Part shown: piece after piece, positions 1-10,425 of the stretch
Layout of the letters: every line of letters begins with the position of its first letter
How positions within the stretch are numbered: the first letter of the stretch is position 1
Assembly (NCBI GenBank): GCA_020631735.1
Contig: CM036225.1
Location: 66,452,662-66,516,661 of the forward strand
From: Saccharum officinarum
Lineage: Eukaryota; Streptophyta; Magnoliopsida; Poales; Poaceae
DNA: 64,000 nucleotides
Direction: 5' to 3'
Translations under genes and position numbers: made by a program
The notes under the pieces: generated by a model
What the model was told of the DNA's origin: nothing
The model's database searches: none
The model's input: the letters and a program-made list of their open reading frames with translations, nothing else

Positions 1-1079
1 TCTATGTAATTGTCGATTTTGTGGGTGAGGTCCTGGTGGGAGAATGTCTGTGATACTTTGGTAAGCTTTTGTTCTAGAGAAGCGACCATCTCCATGATGA
101 GGCTAGTAAGAAAAATCATATCTCCCTCTCGATGATTATGTGCATAATTTGCAGGGTGTAATGCCTTAATGTAGTTTACGATGGACCGAGTGACCTTGTG
201 GATATTGGGTGATGGCTGCAGAGTGTGAGCAGTGCCCCAGGATGAGTCATCGCACAAGGATGACATGACAGCAGTCCTGATGTGATCCACTGTGTCAGAT
301 ACGGCCTCATCCAGCTTGCCCAGTTCTGCTGACAAGAGGCCTTCCATATCGTCGGTTATCCTCGTGGATCCTACATAGGGTGATGAACTGAAAGACATCA
401 TGATCTGTGTTGAGGCTCTGGAGAGAGCATCATGCACGTCTAGCAGTGCCCGGAGCTTCTCAGCTGCCCCCTCTTTGTTGGTAGGAACAATATGTTCTTG
501 GCAGCTAGGATCATCGACATTCAGAGGAGCAGCAATGGCGTCAACGAAGCTGAGCATCTTCAACAGCGTTGTTTCGACAAATCGTACAAATTCAGGAGCT
601 GCAGGGGGCGCAACAGTAGCTTCCTCCGGGTCCTGGCTAGAAAATCCACTGGAGCATGCCCACACGATGGATGTGGTGATCGCCCGGAGAGCCGAGTTCC
701 AACTCTGTACAAGATGCTGTAGCTGCCGCGAGATGAAGATCCTCCTCCCGGATGCATCGAGGTCAGCAAGACGGAAAAGCCAGGCGACCTGCAGCTCCGA
801 GAGCCACCTGTCTGGGGCACTGACGTTGCCATCGGCACAAGCACTGAATTCCTCCACCAGGCCCCTGACGTGCAGGCCCAACTCTTGCGGGAGCTCCATG
901 CCTCGTTCTTGGTGGAGCCCCTCGGCGTTTTCCTCGACTACCAGAGGTCGTTCTCCTACTGAATAGGATGAGGGGGTGTAGGTGCTACTCGAGAGGGTGG
1001 TACCTGAAGGGGCGGCGGTGCTGCCAGAAACCCACTGCCGGTAGCCGCCGCTCCATGCTCTCTGTCCGACCGCCGCCAT
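1..1079 (-). CDS. EXO70: EXO70 exocyst subunit, N-terminal part (3' end outside the window)
   Basis: Reading the minus strand from the ATG at 1077-1079 gives at least 359 codons without a stop, up to the window edge. The stretch around residues 285-305 (SWGTAHTLQPSP, then IHKVTRSIVNYIKAL) is the recognisable start of the Exo70 C-terminal domain. In this family it reads as a tryptophan-containing loop followed by a helix of the type IHPLTRYVMNYL. EXO70 is a subunit of the exocyst complex, which tethers secretory vesicles to the plasma membrane. Plant genomes carry many copies, usually intronless, which fits the uninterrupted frame. The family is usually 600-700 residues, so roughly half is missing here. 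The N-terminus (MAAVGQRAWSGGYRQWVSG) resembles the expanded grass EXO70 clades more than the conserved housekeeping ones; that clade placement is an inference. The plus-strand ORFs overlapping this region are shadows. Confidence 0.85.
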   Translation of the reverse strand, partial: MAAVGQRAWSGGYRQWVSGSTAAPSGTTLSSSTYTPSSYSVGERPLVVEENAEGLHQERGMELPQELGLHVRGLVEEFSACADGNVSAPDRWLSELQVAWLFRLADLDASGRRIFISRQLQHLVQSWNSALRAITTSIVWACSSGFSSQDPEEATVAPPAAPEFVRFVETTLLKMLSFVDAIAAPLNVDDPSCQEHIVPTNKEGAAEKLRALLDVHDALSRASTQIMMSFSSSPYVGSTRITDDMEGLLSAELGKLDEAVSDTVDHIRTAVMSSLCDDSSWGTAHTLQPSPNIHKVTRSIVNYIKALHPANYAHNHREGDMIFLTSLIMEMVASLEQKLTKVSQTFSHQDLTHKIDNYI

Positions 1080-1120
1080 CCTGATGCTGGATGCTTTGAG
1101 TCTGTATTTTTGTTTTCCTA

Positions 1121-1362
1121 GGCCTTGTTCACTTCCCATCCCAATCCAAAATATTTCCTCTTCCACCTATCACATCAAATCTTTCGACGCATGCATGGAG
1201 CATTAAATGTAGGTAAAAAAGATAACTAATTGCATAGTTTATCTGTAAATGTCGGGACGAATCTTTTGAGCCTAGTTAGTCCATGATTGGACAAATTTTG
1301 CCAAATAACAGCGAAAGATGCTACAGTAACTTTTCACCTACTTTTCGCGAAGTGAACACACC
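1121..1362. mobile_element. MITE with GGCCTTGTTCACTTC-type terminal repeats
   Basis: The left end GGCCTTGTTCACTTC and the reverse complement of the right end (GGTGTGTTCACTTC) form terminal inverted repeats about 242 bp apart. The interior contains the block GACGAATCTTTTGAGCCTAG, which I recognise from a very abundant grass MITE family. No clear target-site duplication is visible. It lies only 42 bp upstream of the EXO70 ATG, so it sits in the 5' UTR or core promoter. Confidence 0.7.
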
Positions 1363-1418
1363 TTAGTAGTAGTTGGGTCCTTCTCGCGTTTGTTTGTCCT
1401 AGGGAGGATGGTTTGGTC

Positions 1419-1675
1419 TAGGGCTGGACAAAATGCTCGTTAAGCTGGCTCGGTGGCTCGGTACAAAAGTGCTCTGATTTGACTCATTTATCTTTTAAAA
1501 TGAAAATGACTTGATTTGGAACGACTTTCAACTTCGGCTCGGCTCGTTAAGCTCGGCTCGTTAGGCTCGTCGTGAAGTTGGGTCTTAAACAATGCAGGAA
1601 ATAATGATGAATAAGATTATACCAATTTCTAAAAAAGCTCGAAAAAAATTACGGTTGGCTCGATATCCAGCCCTG
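1419..1675. mobile_element. hAT-type MITE with perfect 8-bp TSD
   Basis: The element starts TAGGGCTGGA and ends TCCAGCCCTG (reverse complement CAGGGCTGGA), so the inverted repeats differ only in the first base. It is flanked by the identical 8-bp sequence GTTTGGTC at 1411-1418 and 1676-1683. An 8-bp duplication plus a YAGGG terminus is the hAT superfamily signature. At 257 bp with no ORF, it must be mobilised in trans. The interior is rich in GGCTCG repeats. Confidence 0.85.
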
Positions 1676-1954
1676 GTTTGGTCACTATGGTGCCTTCTTT
1701 TTTTTCACTCTCCTCTTCTCTAGTGAGCTTTTACCTCAGCTTTTAGTAGTATCGTTTATATAATTTTTTTTAAGTCTTTTATTTTTTTTAAAAAAAGTTT
1801 AGTAGTCTTTTCATTATATATATGTCATTTTGATTCTGTACGCGTTAAACTTTCTAAGTTTGACTAGATTTGTAAAAAGTAGTAGCAACATTTGCATCTT
1901 CAAATAAGTTTATTATAAAAATATATTCAACAACTAATCCGATGATGATGCTTA

Positions 1955-2149
1955 GGCCCCGTTAGGATTCCATGGTCTAAAACTTTAGACCACTTTAACT
2001 CTTGAGGCTCTAAATATGAGGATGTCTAAAGTGTTGTCTAAAATTTAGGTCATCTCACAAAACTTGATCACACAAATAAGTTAAAGTGGTATAAAGTTTT
2101 AGTCTCAATTTTAGTCAACTAAACTTTAGACTTGGAATCAAAACAGACC
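1955..2149. mobile_element. MITE, probably Tourist-like (PIF/Harbinger)
   Basis: The ends GGCCCCGTTAGGATTCCA and, reverse complemented from the right, GGTCTGTTTTGATTCCA form imperfect inverted repeats that continue into TCTAAA(A)CTTTAG-like sequence. It is about 195 bp, AT-rich and without coding potential. TTA precedes the left end and TTT follows the right end, compatible with a decayed TTA duplication. Superfamily assignment is tentative. Confidence 0.55.
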
Positions 2150-3189
2150 TTTGTTATGTACCATATATTAATGATTTCTTGTATATATTTAGTTAAAGTT
2201 AAAATATTTGAATTCTCGAAAACTAAAAGCGATATTTATTTTGAGATAGATGGACTATATATTAGAGTCCGGCTAAAAGATGTCCTTAATCTGACGCGTG
2301 TTCCAATTTCAGTTTTCACAACGCGTTGTGGTTACAGAGTAGTGGAGGGCATTGACCTTGACTCCCACCTGTCGGTTCTTATCTAATAAGCCCAGCTCGC
2401 TAGACAGCATGGTGGGCCTTACGTGCTCGTGTAATTGCCGTGCCAGTGCGTGCGACTTGAGAGGAATCAGTTCATTAAAACCACTATAGATTGAAGCCAC
2501 CAGCCCACCACCGTGTTTCGTGGGCTCACGGATGCCTTAGGGGTCAACACGCGGCTTCGACTATTTTGAGAAAAAGTCAATTTTGTCTTAAATCAATCTG
2601 CAATCCTTTTTTTATTGTCATGTGCGATGCATACATTCAACTACTTTATAGACACAACCTTATGTAAAATATATTTTAAAAGAACAGAAAATTTGATATT
2701 CTCGCCATCTTTGCATAAAGCCATCCACACGCAATTTTCTAGGGAGCCCCTCCCATCGGTCACAGTCTCCTACCAATCCGCCTCTCCCCTTATTTAGGAT
2801 TATCAACTTTTTACCATTATAACGATTGACGCCTCCTTAGATAACACTTTAACGGCTACCACAACACTTTCACCAGCTGAGAGAAAAAATGATACAAAAT
2901 GTCACTTTTGCTCCCGTGGCACACCAGCGTGGATCCGAGTCAATAGGGGACTTCGAAATGTCCCTCCTGCCCCTGCCCTCTGCCTACTCCCCCAGCATGG
3001 GCCGTACTCGCTTCTCCCAGTCCATTCTGTCCATGCCACCCCTCCCTGCTCTCGCTGATGCACTCCGTCGTTGCCAACCCCCTAGCGCATTGTGACCCCA
3101 CTTGCTAGAGTACTTTCGCAATGGATTCAGGCTACGTGTCAGCCTCCACTCTCAGTCCCCCTATGGGCTCTATTACATTGATTGGTGTC
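2150..3189. other. Intergenic sequence, no gene recognised
   Basis: AT-rich up to about 2860, then moderately GC-rich. The only ORFs are short (60-84 codons) and show no recognisable domain. I see no RNA gene or clear transposon end here. The right part may belong to the decayed Copia element that becomes recognisable at 3190. Confidence 0.4.
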
Positions 3190-4067
3190 CGGGGTGTCAA
3201 GGCAGGTGGACTGGATGGAGATCCAGGTCGACGAAATGCTCCAGGCGCGTGGTGCCTCCTCTCAGTCGTCCACTGCCTTTAGCATACCCGTCACCTCCTC
3301 AATGGAGAGGTGCTCGAAGTCCAAAGGAGTTTCCATCACCAGAGCGATATGGGTGTAATTCTTGGGGACGACGCGCAGGTACTTCTCCACTACCTTCTGC
3401 TCATCTAAGTCGCCGTCGGCGTGTCGGGCCAGCTGTTGCACTAGGCCAAGGAGGTAGAGAGCGAAGTCGTCGACGTCATCTCTAGGGCAGAATGCGAGGC
3501 GGTTCCAGTCCTGGCGCAACTTCTACAGGGTGGCCATGCAGACACGGTCGATGTCGATGCGCATCGCGGCGATGGAGCTCGAGGCGTGCTTGACAGTCAG
3601 CTTGTCCGCAAGGTAGTCGCCATCGCAGATAGAACAGAGACGAGAAGAAGTGCTTTGGGCACCTGCCAGTAGTTATGGAACTTGGCATCACCGAACTCGA
3701 TGACGTCGCATAGCTGTCGGGCATGCATCTTCACTTTCATCACTAGACTCCACCCATTGTAGTTCATCTTGGTGAGCATCGCCCATGGCATGCCCCTCGG
3801 ACTCCGTGACCACCTAGTTGATGACGGATGACCCGGGCTGACAACGGTGACCATGACGCCACACTGACAGCATGACGTGGCGACGCTTGTGAGGGCTCCA
3901 CAACGAACGGGCGTGCTCCTCGTTGTTGTCCTCCTTGGCGCATAGAGCAACTGCTATAGCCGCAACCACCACCGCTCTAGATGTCTTGGCTGCCTTTACC
4001 ATCGTCGTTTTCGCTGCGGCGATGCGTGCCTCATGTTCCTCAGCATCAGCGGCGTCCATGGCCCTGC
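3190..4067 (-). pseudogene. Element O: Copia gag (UBN2-type), frameshifted remnant
   Basis: Minus-strand peptides in several frames reassemble the order of a Copia gag. The start is MDAADAEEHEARIAAAK (4059 downward). A DUF4219-like piece follows, with LTKMNYNGWSLVMKVKM at 3770-3720. Then comes a UBN2-like part with RQDWNRLAFCP and KVVEKYLRVVPKNYTHIAL at 3510-3340, ending in EEVTGMLKAVDD before a stop. At least two frame changes and a stop after KAVDD show it is dead. The upstream end is cut at 4067 by insertion of E1 and resumes at 29384. It is the oldest layer of the nest. Confidence 0.8.
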
Positions 4068-4864
4068 TGAAAGGTACTTGTTTGGTTTTGGTAATTGAGT
4101 GACAACCTTCGGTGGACTAATATGTGGTTGAGTGAGATACACAAGTGATTAGTCCACAAGTATATGTGTGTGAGCAACATATGCCATGACGGTGAAGATG
4201 GCTCGGAAATGTTGCAAAGCTCACACATGTAATGAAGGAGCTCATTGCATATGAGCCATGACATTGAGTCATGTGACTAAGGTGGAGAAGATCAAGACAA
4301 GACTTGGCTTGATGGACCGGTTGCAAGCGTGGAGGGCAAGTTGGAGGCTTTGGAGCAATGGACCGCATGGCAGTGAAGCTTGAGCAAGACTTGGTGCCGA
4401 TAGACGAAGGCAACGGTGAAGAGCAAGTAATGTCAAGATTGATGAAACCAATAAGGTCACGTGATGATATGAAGTGGATCATATCATTTGTTGATTGTGT
4501 TGGTGCATGTGTTGCATCGATATTGGAGGAAATGGAATGGAATGCGCAAGGCAAAAGTATATTCGTAGGGTATTTCATTTCACCCATCATAGGTGTGTAG
4601 AGAAGTTTATGACCGGGTTTAGGATAGATGACCGTACTATTAAGAGGGGCAAGCTTGTTTGCATATCGGTCATCTAGTGCCACTTGAGCGATCTAACTTT
4701 ACATACGTGTTAGGATCGAGTGGCGTGGTGAAAAGAGTGCTAATCCTTTGGAAAAATGTTTGTCAAAAGCTAACACACATGCACATGGTGGTGATCACTT
4801 GGTGGTGTTAGCACATTTGCAAAGGTGAAGAAGTTGGTGAAGAAGAGGAGGCGAAACCAGGCTC

Positions 4865-5310
4865 GGGGTGCTGCCTGGGTGGCACTGCCACCCCCTGTCT
4901 AGTGCACCACCAGCCAAGTGGCGGTGACCGTTTGTCCAAGGCCGAGAGCAGCATGTTGGGGGTTGGCACCGCCATGCCTTGTCCGGTGGCACCGCCACCC
5001 CTAGGGCGGTGCCCACCTAGGGGCTAGCAACGAAAGTGGTGGTGTGCACCGCCACGGGCGTGATGGTGCACCACCGCGGTCACCGCCACCCTATGGCAGT
5101 GCACTGCCCCATTTTTCTAGAGAGGAGGGAAAATAGGGGGGCAAGCCTAGGGGGCTGGCCTAGGGTGGCACCGCCACCCCCTATATAGTGCCACTGCCGC
5201 CTGTCCGGTGACCATGACTAGTCAAACTAGCTGTTGGATTCGACCGTTGGGGGACACCGCCACCCCTAGGGTGGTGCCACCACCGCCGTGTCCAGTGCTC
5301 TTGCAGAAAG
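4865..5310 (+). repeat. GC-rich CACCGCCACC motif cluster in the E1 LTR
   Basis: The words GGCACCGCCACC and GTGCACCGCCAC, with variants, recur many times over about 450 bp, directly upstream of the LTR TATA box. The same cluster is present in the 3' LTR (about 27820-28240). Position and repetition suggest a U3 enhancer array. That function is inferred. Confidence 0.7.
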
Positions 5311-5348
5311 TGCAGCTTTGCACCAACGACTCTATTTGGCTTGGGGGC

Positions 5349-5356
5349 TATAAATA
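5349..5356 (+). promoter_or_regulatory. TATA box of the E1 5' LTR
   Basis: TATAAATA in the context GGGGGCTATAAATAGAGG, conserved at 28289-28296 in the 3' LTR. Transcription would start about 30 bp downstream and define the start of R. Confidence 0.7.
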
Positions 5357-6441
5357 GAGGTGGAGCTCGGGCATTTGGCTAGTTGAGCACCCTTGGGACT
5401 GAGTGTCCATGCTTGGGGAGTGCTTGGGAGCCCTCTAACTCACTTGTGCTTGCAAGTGTGCGATCCGATTATGAGTGAGTGTGATTGTAGTGCGTTGCAT
5501 CATGAGGTTGCATCGAGTGGCACTAGGTGATCGAGTTGGAAGCCGGTGGTGCTTATTACTCTTAGAGGTTGCCACCTCCTAGACGGCTTGGTGGCTTGTG
5601 ATTCTATTGAAGCATGCAAGAAGCTTGTGCGGTGCTCCGGAGGAGGATTTGTGAGGGGGATTGTGCTCACCCCATGGGGATCGCAAAGAGTAACTCTAGT
5701 TAAGCGTGTCATTGAGCTACCCTCACTTGTGAGGTAGGTTCTTGCGGTGCTCGACGTGCGGGTTTGGCGGGTGATGCCAATTAGCCATTGAACCACTAGG
5801 TGATCAGTCGACACAACGGGGACGTAGCTTGGTGGCAACCTCGCGAACCTCGGGAGAAAAATCACTGTGTCAACATTGTCTTCATCATCTTCTCGGTGGT
5901 TTGCATTCCGTGAAACATAATCTTGTATTTACTTTCATATACATTGCACTTGTGTAGTGGATCTTGTAATTAGTTTCCTTGTGTAGCTTACTAATTACTT
6001 TATTGCTTGTGTAGCATAGAAGTAGCTCCCTTGCGTGGCTAATTTGGTTTTAGTAACCTTGTTAGTCACATTGCTTAGTTTGTGTAGCTAAGTAACGTGC
6101 ACTCTCTAATTTGGTATTAGTTGCCTTGTTATTGAGCATTGCTAGTGAGCTTAGGAGCTTTGTGCTTTTGCTTACTAGTTGTGTAGCTCTCCCGTGCTTG
6201 AAGTACTAGTGGCATAGGTTTGTGTGACCTTGCTCCTAGAATTGATTAGGTGAGCTCTAGCTAGCCCGGCACCTTAGTTGAATAATTAGGATCTTTGTAA
6301 GGTGCTAGAGAACTTAGATAGAGGGGTATAGTCTTGGCTAGACCGATAGTTTTAATTTCGTATTTGTTTCGGTTAGCCGACGTGATTAAGTTTTAGAAAG
6401 GACTATTCACCCCCTCTAGTCCGCCATCTCGACCCTACACG

Positions 6442-6453
6442 TGGTATCAGAGC
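6442..6453 (+). other. E1 primer-binding site (initiator tRNA-Met type)
   Basis: TGGTATCAGAGC follows the LTR end (CCTACA) after two bases and matches the usual plant initiator tRNA-Met primer site. Confidence 0.85.
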
Positions 6454-6508
6454 TAAGTCTCTCATTTGTGGTCTTTACCGACCTGAGAGGAAGGCGTCTA
6501 GTGGGATA

Positions 6509-8044
6509 GATGAGTGTGACACACACATTTTTGATGCCACACACTTTGCACGGTGGAAACACCATATGCTTGATCATTTTCGTGCAAAGGGACCTAAGTT
6601 TTGGTGGGTTGTAACAAGTGATCTCACCCATGTCTTGGATCATAAAAATCAAAAGGTTCTCTTTGAACTTGATTTCGATGCTTATTTATTTCTAATGGAT
6701 GCTTTGAGCTTTGAGTTATTTTACAAGGTGAATCACAAAGGAACCGCCCATGAGTTGTGGGAATCAATCAAGCACACCTTTGGTGACTCCTCCACATGGG
6801 ATGATGGCAAGTTCAAGAAGGAGGATGAGCCCAAGGTGGAGGCACGTGAGTGTGTCAAGCATGACCACAATTTGGTGATTGTGGAAGATTGCTCCACCTC
6901 ATGGTCAAGTGATGATGATGATCGATTCACTACATGTTCACTTGACAAGATTGATGATGATGCCTCAAGTGATGCAAATGATGATGCTACTCCATGCACA
7001 CTTGATGGTGATGATGATGGTTCATGCTTGGATAACATTGCTACTACAAGCCCATCCACTACACCACATTGCTTCATGTCACAAGGTGACACCAAGGTAT
7101 CAAATACTAATGTGGTTGATCATGTTGATTCATATGATGAGCTTGTTAGTAGACTTGCTAGCATGACCATGTCTTTAGAAAATGAGAAAGCTAAAATAAT
7201 GAAATTGGAAAATGAAAACTCATTTCTAAAGAAATCATGTGAAGATCACAAGCACTTACTTGATGTTCTTAAATCTTCACATGATGAGCTAATAGTGACT
7301 CATGAGAAACTTTTTGTATTTCATGAAGAATTATTGGAACAACATGCTTCTCTCATTAAAATGTTTTTCAAGAAAATTAAAAATACTGAGAGCTCATCAC
7401 ATGGATCAAATGATCAATTGCAAAATGTTGCTAACCCTTGTGATGTAGGCAAGAAGCATGTATCCACCTCTTGTGATGATTTATTAGATATGCCATGCTC
7501 TTCACATATAGATGCTTGTTCTACTTCTATGTCTTATGAGACTAACCTTTTAAAGGAGAACAATGAGCTAAAAAATAAAGTGAAGAAATTGTGCAACAAG
7601 TTAGAGAGGTGCTATAATTCAAAAGTCACCTTTGAGCACGTGTTGAAGACTCAAAGAAACTATGGTGACAAGTGTGGCCTTGGCTTCAAGAAGAAGATGA
7701 CAAAGGTCGAAAGAAAGAGAGAAAGAAAGATGAAGAAGCTACAACAAAGAAAGCTCTTTCATACCATGTGCTACCGGTGTCATGAAGCGAGACACCTTAC
7801 AAATGGTTGTCCAAACATTGAGAAGCTCAAGAAGATAAAGGAAGGAGAGAGGCTCAAGCTTGTCAAATGCTTCAAGTGCCGCACTTGGGGACATCTCACC
7901 TCAATGTGCCCAACCAAGCAATTGGTGAAGCAACAAGAAGAGCCTCAACCAAAGCCACAAGTTGAGCAAGAAAAGACACCCCAAGAGCAAGTCAAGATCA
8001 ACCATAAAGATAGTGGTAACTTGATGATGAAGAAGAAAAAATAA
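6509..8044 (+). CDS. E1 gag-like protein with coiled coil and CCHC zinc knuckles
   Basis: The first ATG in frame is at 6566 (492 codons), but the same frame upstream from 6509 still reads like a Copia gag start (FDATHFARWKHH before MLDHFRAKGP). The true N-terminus is therefore longer, or the original start is lost. HELWESIKHTFGD is UBN2-like. An Asp/Ser-rich region follows, then a long coiled coil (SLENEKAKIMKLENENSFLK and neighbouring heptads), then basic sequence. Two CCHC zinc knuckles follow (CYRCHEARHLTNGC and CFKCRTWGHLTSMC, C-x2-C-x4-H-x4-C) that would bind RNA. The product would be a nucleocapsid-type protein. It ends at a lysine-rich stop; more zinc-knuckle sequence lies downstream in another frame. 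No pol follows. Confidence 0.8.
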   Translation, partial: DECDTHIFDATHFARWKHHMLDHFRAKGPKFWWVVTSDLTHVLDHKNQKVLFELDFDAYLFLMDALSFELFYKVNHKGTAHELWESIKHTFGDSSTWDDGKFKKEDEPKVEARECVKHDHNLVIVEDCSTSWSSDDDDRFTTCSLDKIDDDASSDANDDATPCTLDGDDDGSCLDNIATTSPSTTPHCFMSQGDTKVSNTNVVDHVDSYDELVSRLASMTMSLENEKAKIMKLENENSFLKKSCEDHKHLLDVLKSSHDELIVTHEKLFVFHEELLEQHASLIKMFFKKIKNTESSSHGSNDQLQNVANPCDVGKKHVSTSCDDLLDMPCSSHIDACSTSMSYETNLLKENNELKNKVKKLCNKLERCYNSKVTFEHVLKTQRNYGDKCGLGFKKKMTKVERKRERKMKKLQQRKLFHTMCYRCHEARHLTNGCPNIEKLKKIKEGERLKLVKCFKCRTWGHLTSMCPTKQLVKQQEEPQPKPQVEQEKTPQEQVKINHKDSGNLMMKKKK

Positions 8045-8091
8045 GAAGGGGTGGAAGAGCAAGGCATCCAACTCTTATTCAAGATTCCAAG

Positions 8092-8526
8092 ATGTTGAGC
8101 AAGAATCCAACCAAGAAAATAAGGAAGAGTGAAGAAGAGAAAAAGAATTTTTCTCACATCAAGTACTTCAAATGTGAAGACTTGGGACACTTTGCCTTGA
8201 AGTGTCCTACCAAACTTGAGAAGAAGGCTCAAGCAACTCATGAGAGGCAAGGCAATGAGAAGCACCACATGAGCAATGAAGAGAAGGCTCAATCAAAGAG
8301 GAAGTGCTACTCATACCGGGAAAGGGGACACATGACTCATTCATGTCCCCTAGGTAATAATTCTAAGCCCATTTCAATTGATGATACTAATATGCTTAGA
8401 AAGGATGGCAATGGTACCTCATTGGTTGCAATTGCAAAATATCCCGCTATCCATACTAAGGCGATGCCTAAGTATGTTGCTCCTAACTTGAGAGGGTACC
8501 ATCAAAAAGTAGATGAATGTGTGTAG
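8092..8526 (+). pseudogene. E1 gag 3' part, frame-shifted, with degraded zinc knuckles
   Basis: This 144-codon frame continues the theme of the gag upstream but is offset from it, so a frameshift near 8040-8090 separates them. It has two more knuckles that have each lost one cysteine: YFKCEDLGHFALKC (first Cys now Tyr) and CYSYRERGHMTHSC (second Cys now Tyr). Each Cys-to-Tyr change is a single G-to-A transition. The end, KYVAPNLRGYHQKVDECV, has no domain I know. Confidence 0.65.
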
Positions 8527-10425
8527 GTACCATGGTATTGGAGGCTTGACTCAAATTGATTTCATATTGATCATTATATCTTGAGTCAAGTATTGAAGCT
8601 TAATGCAATCCTATCCCAATGCCAAGTCAAGAATGAGTGAAGTCTAAGTGCTACATCATACAAGTGTCATATTCAAGTTGTGGGTGATTCGTTGGAATTA
8701 TTTGATGGCTTGCAAATTATTTGAGTTGAAGCTTGCTATTGGATGATCATGAGTTAACCAAGGTATATCTCTTGTTGATCATTTCATTTGGGTGCATATG
8801 AGTAGACTGAATTGGATAAATATGTAATATTGCTTGCTATAAGTTGATTGAATGGATAAATGCTTAGTAATCAAGTTTGGATTGATTTGAGTTGGATAAA
8901 TTCATGAGATGACTTTTAGTAAGTGAATTGAATGGATATATGTCTTGTGAAAGTATTCAATCAAGTTAGTTTCAGGTTTGATTCATTTTGATGAAGTATA
9001 GTTCAAGTGATTGAAATCTGTCTTTTATTGCAAAATCTGTGTGAGCTATGATCTTAGCCATGTTTAAGTGATCAAATCTATTTGGATTGGCTTGAAATTT
9101 GGCATGAATGCTCTAGACTTATGTTATAAGATTCTGTACGAATTTCATGAGATTTGGATAAGAAATGCTTTAGTTTTAGAGTAGATCTTGTCAGCTATAG
9201 TGTGGCAGTATTCAGCATGTAGTAGTGGTGGAAGAATTGATAACTGACAGCTCATATGAAGTCAAATGGGGTTCAAATAATTTTTTATTGAAATTAGACT
9301 CATAGAAGCACATCTCCACCAAATTTCATGATTATTGTAGCTATAGATTGTGAGATCAATTCATATCTTTAGAGTGGACAGAATCTGCCAGAAAAGTGAT
9401 AATTATTGGATTGATCAAGAGTCACTTTGATTGAAAGGTCCTCAAGTTGGAATCATGTTTACAAGTGTTTGAGGTAGCTAAGTTTGGTTTTGTATTGATC
9501 TAGAAGCATGACAAGCAATAAGTACAAGGCCATTTGATTGCGGAGTGTATTAGGCACACGTTTGGTACTGAAATTGAAGATCAAGATCAAACTCAAGATG
9601 AAGATGAAGTTTAAGTTCTAGTGACTATTGGAAATTATTTGGTAGAAAGAAAATGACTTAAACAAGTAGAAAGAAAAGAACTTAATGAAGGATTCAAGGT
9701 TACTCATCAAATTAAGTCCATTACTTGGATCAATCAATAAATTCATTTTAAGTGAGGGTCAAGAATGGTTCTTTGGAGAGATGTCACTTCTCTCTAGTGT
9801 AGGGGCTTGCCACCCAATGTGTGGGTAAACTAAGTGTGGTACTTGGAAGGCTTCATGAAAGTGGTGATCTGAGGAACATTTGAGATGCTTAGTTGAAGCA
9901 ATCAAAAGGATTGAACAAGAAAAGCAAGCAACACCCAAAAGAGAGCTAGTCATGACAATTCAAGTGGTATTCTCACAAATAGTTCTCTCATGCAAGCATT
10001 GATCAAAAGAAGAAGCAAGTCAACCACATCATGATAGTGCACTTGATCATTTTATGGTTCTCAATTCATATGGGTGAAGAATGGATTTCATATTAATGAT
10101 TGGTCTTCACCAAGCTATCAATTGGACTTCACATTGCTATTAGAGTAATGAGTTAGAATCTATGTGACAATCCTCTACTCCAACATAGCAAATGTATCAT
10201 TGTAATGTGCATTATCATTTCATCCTTTACTAGTATGTGGTTAGTGCATATAGTACATGCTAAATAGGATCATGCAGGACAAATGAAAATTTAAATTTAT
10301 AGCCTACCACTATTGCTTGAATGGTAAAATGATCTAGTGGTATGTGTATGAGTTTGTTCATGAGCTAGTGAACCCAAGTACTTGATTTAATTTGGATTGC
10401 TAACAAGTGACAAGTACAACATTGG
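8527..10425 (+). other. E1 internal region without recognisable genes (left of E2)
   Basis: AT-rich, stop-filled sequence with many copies of words such as TTGAATGGAT and AAGTTGG. Nothing here looks like pol. It resumes after E2 at 25625. The last five bases (ATTGG, 10421-10425) are the E2 target site. Confidence 0.6.

Larger units (their letters stand above)
4068..6439 (+). repeat. E1 5' LTR
   Basis: It is 2,372 bp, starts TGAAAGG and ends GACCCTACA, and is repeated at 27011-29383 with nearly the same length (2,373 bp). It holds a GC-rich repeat cluster, a TATA box at 5349 and a T/G-rich region with many GTGTAGC copies at 5930-6200. Short ORFs inside it (4358-4600, 5500-5865 and others) have no domain and are not counted as genes. 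Confidence 0.93.

Noticed and set aside
400..966. 188-codon plus-strand ORF over the EXO70 region
   Set aside because: It is antisense to a continuous Exo70 reading frame and has no domain.
2132..2386. 84-codon ORF right of the third MITE
   Set aside because: AT-rich, begins inside the MITE end and has no domain or codon-usage support.
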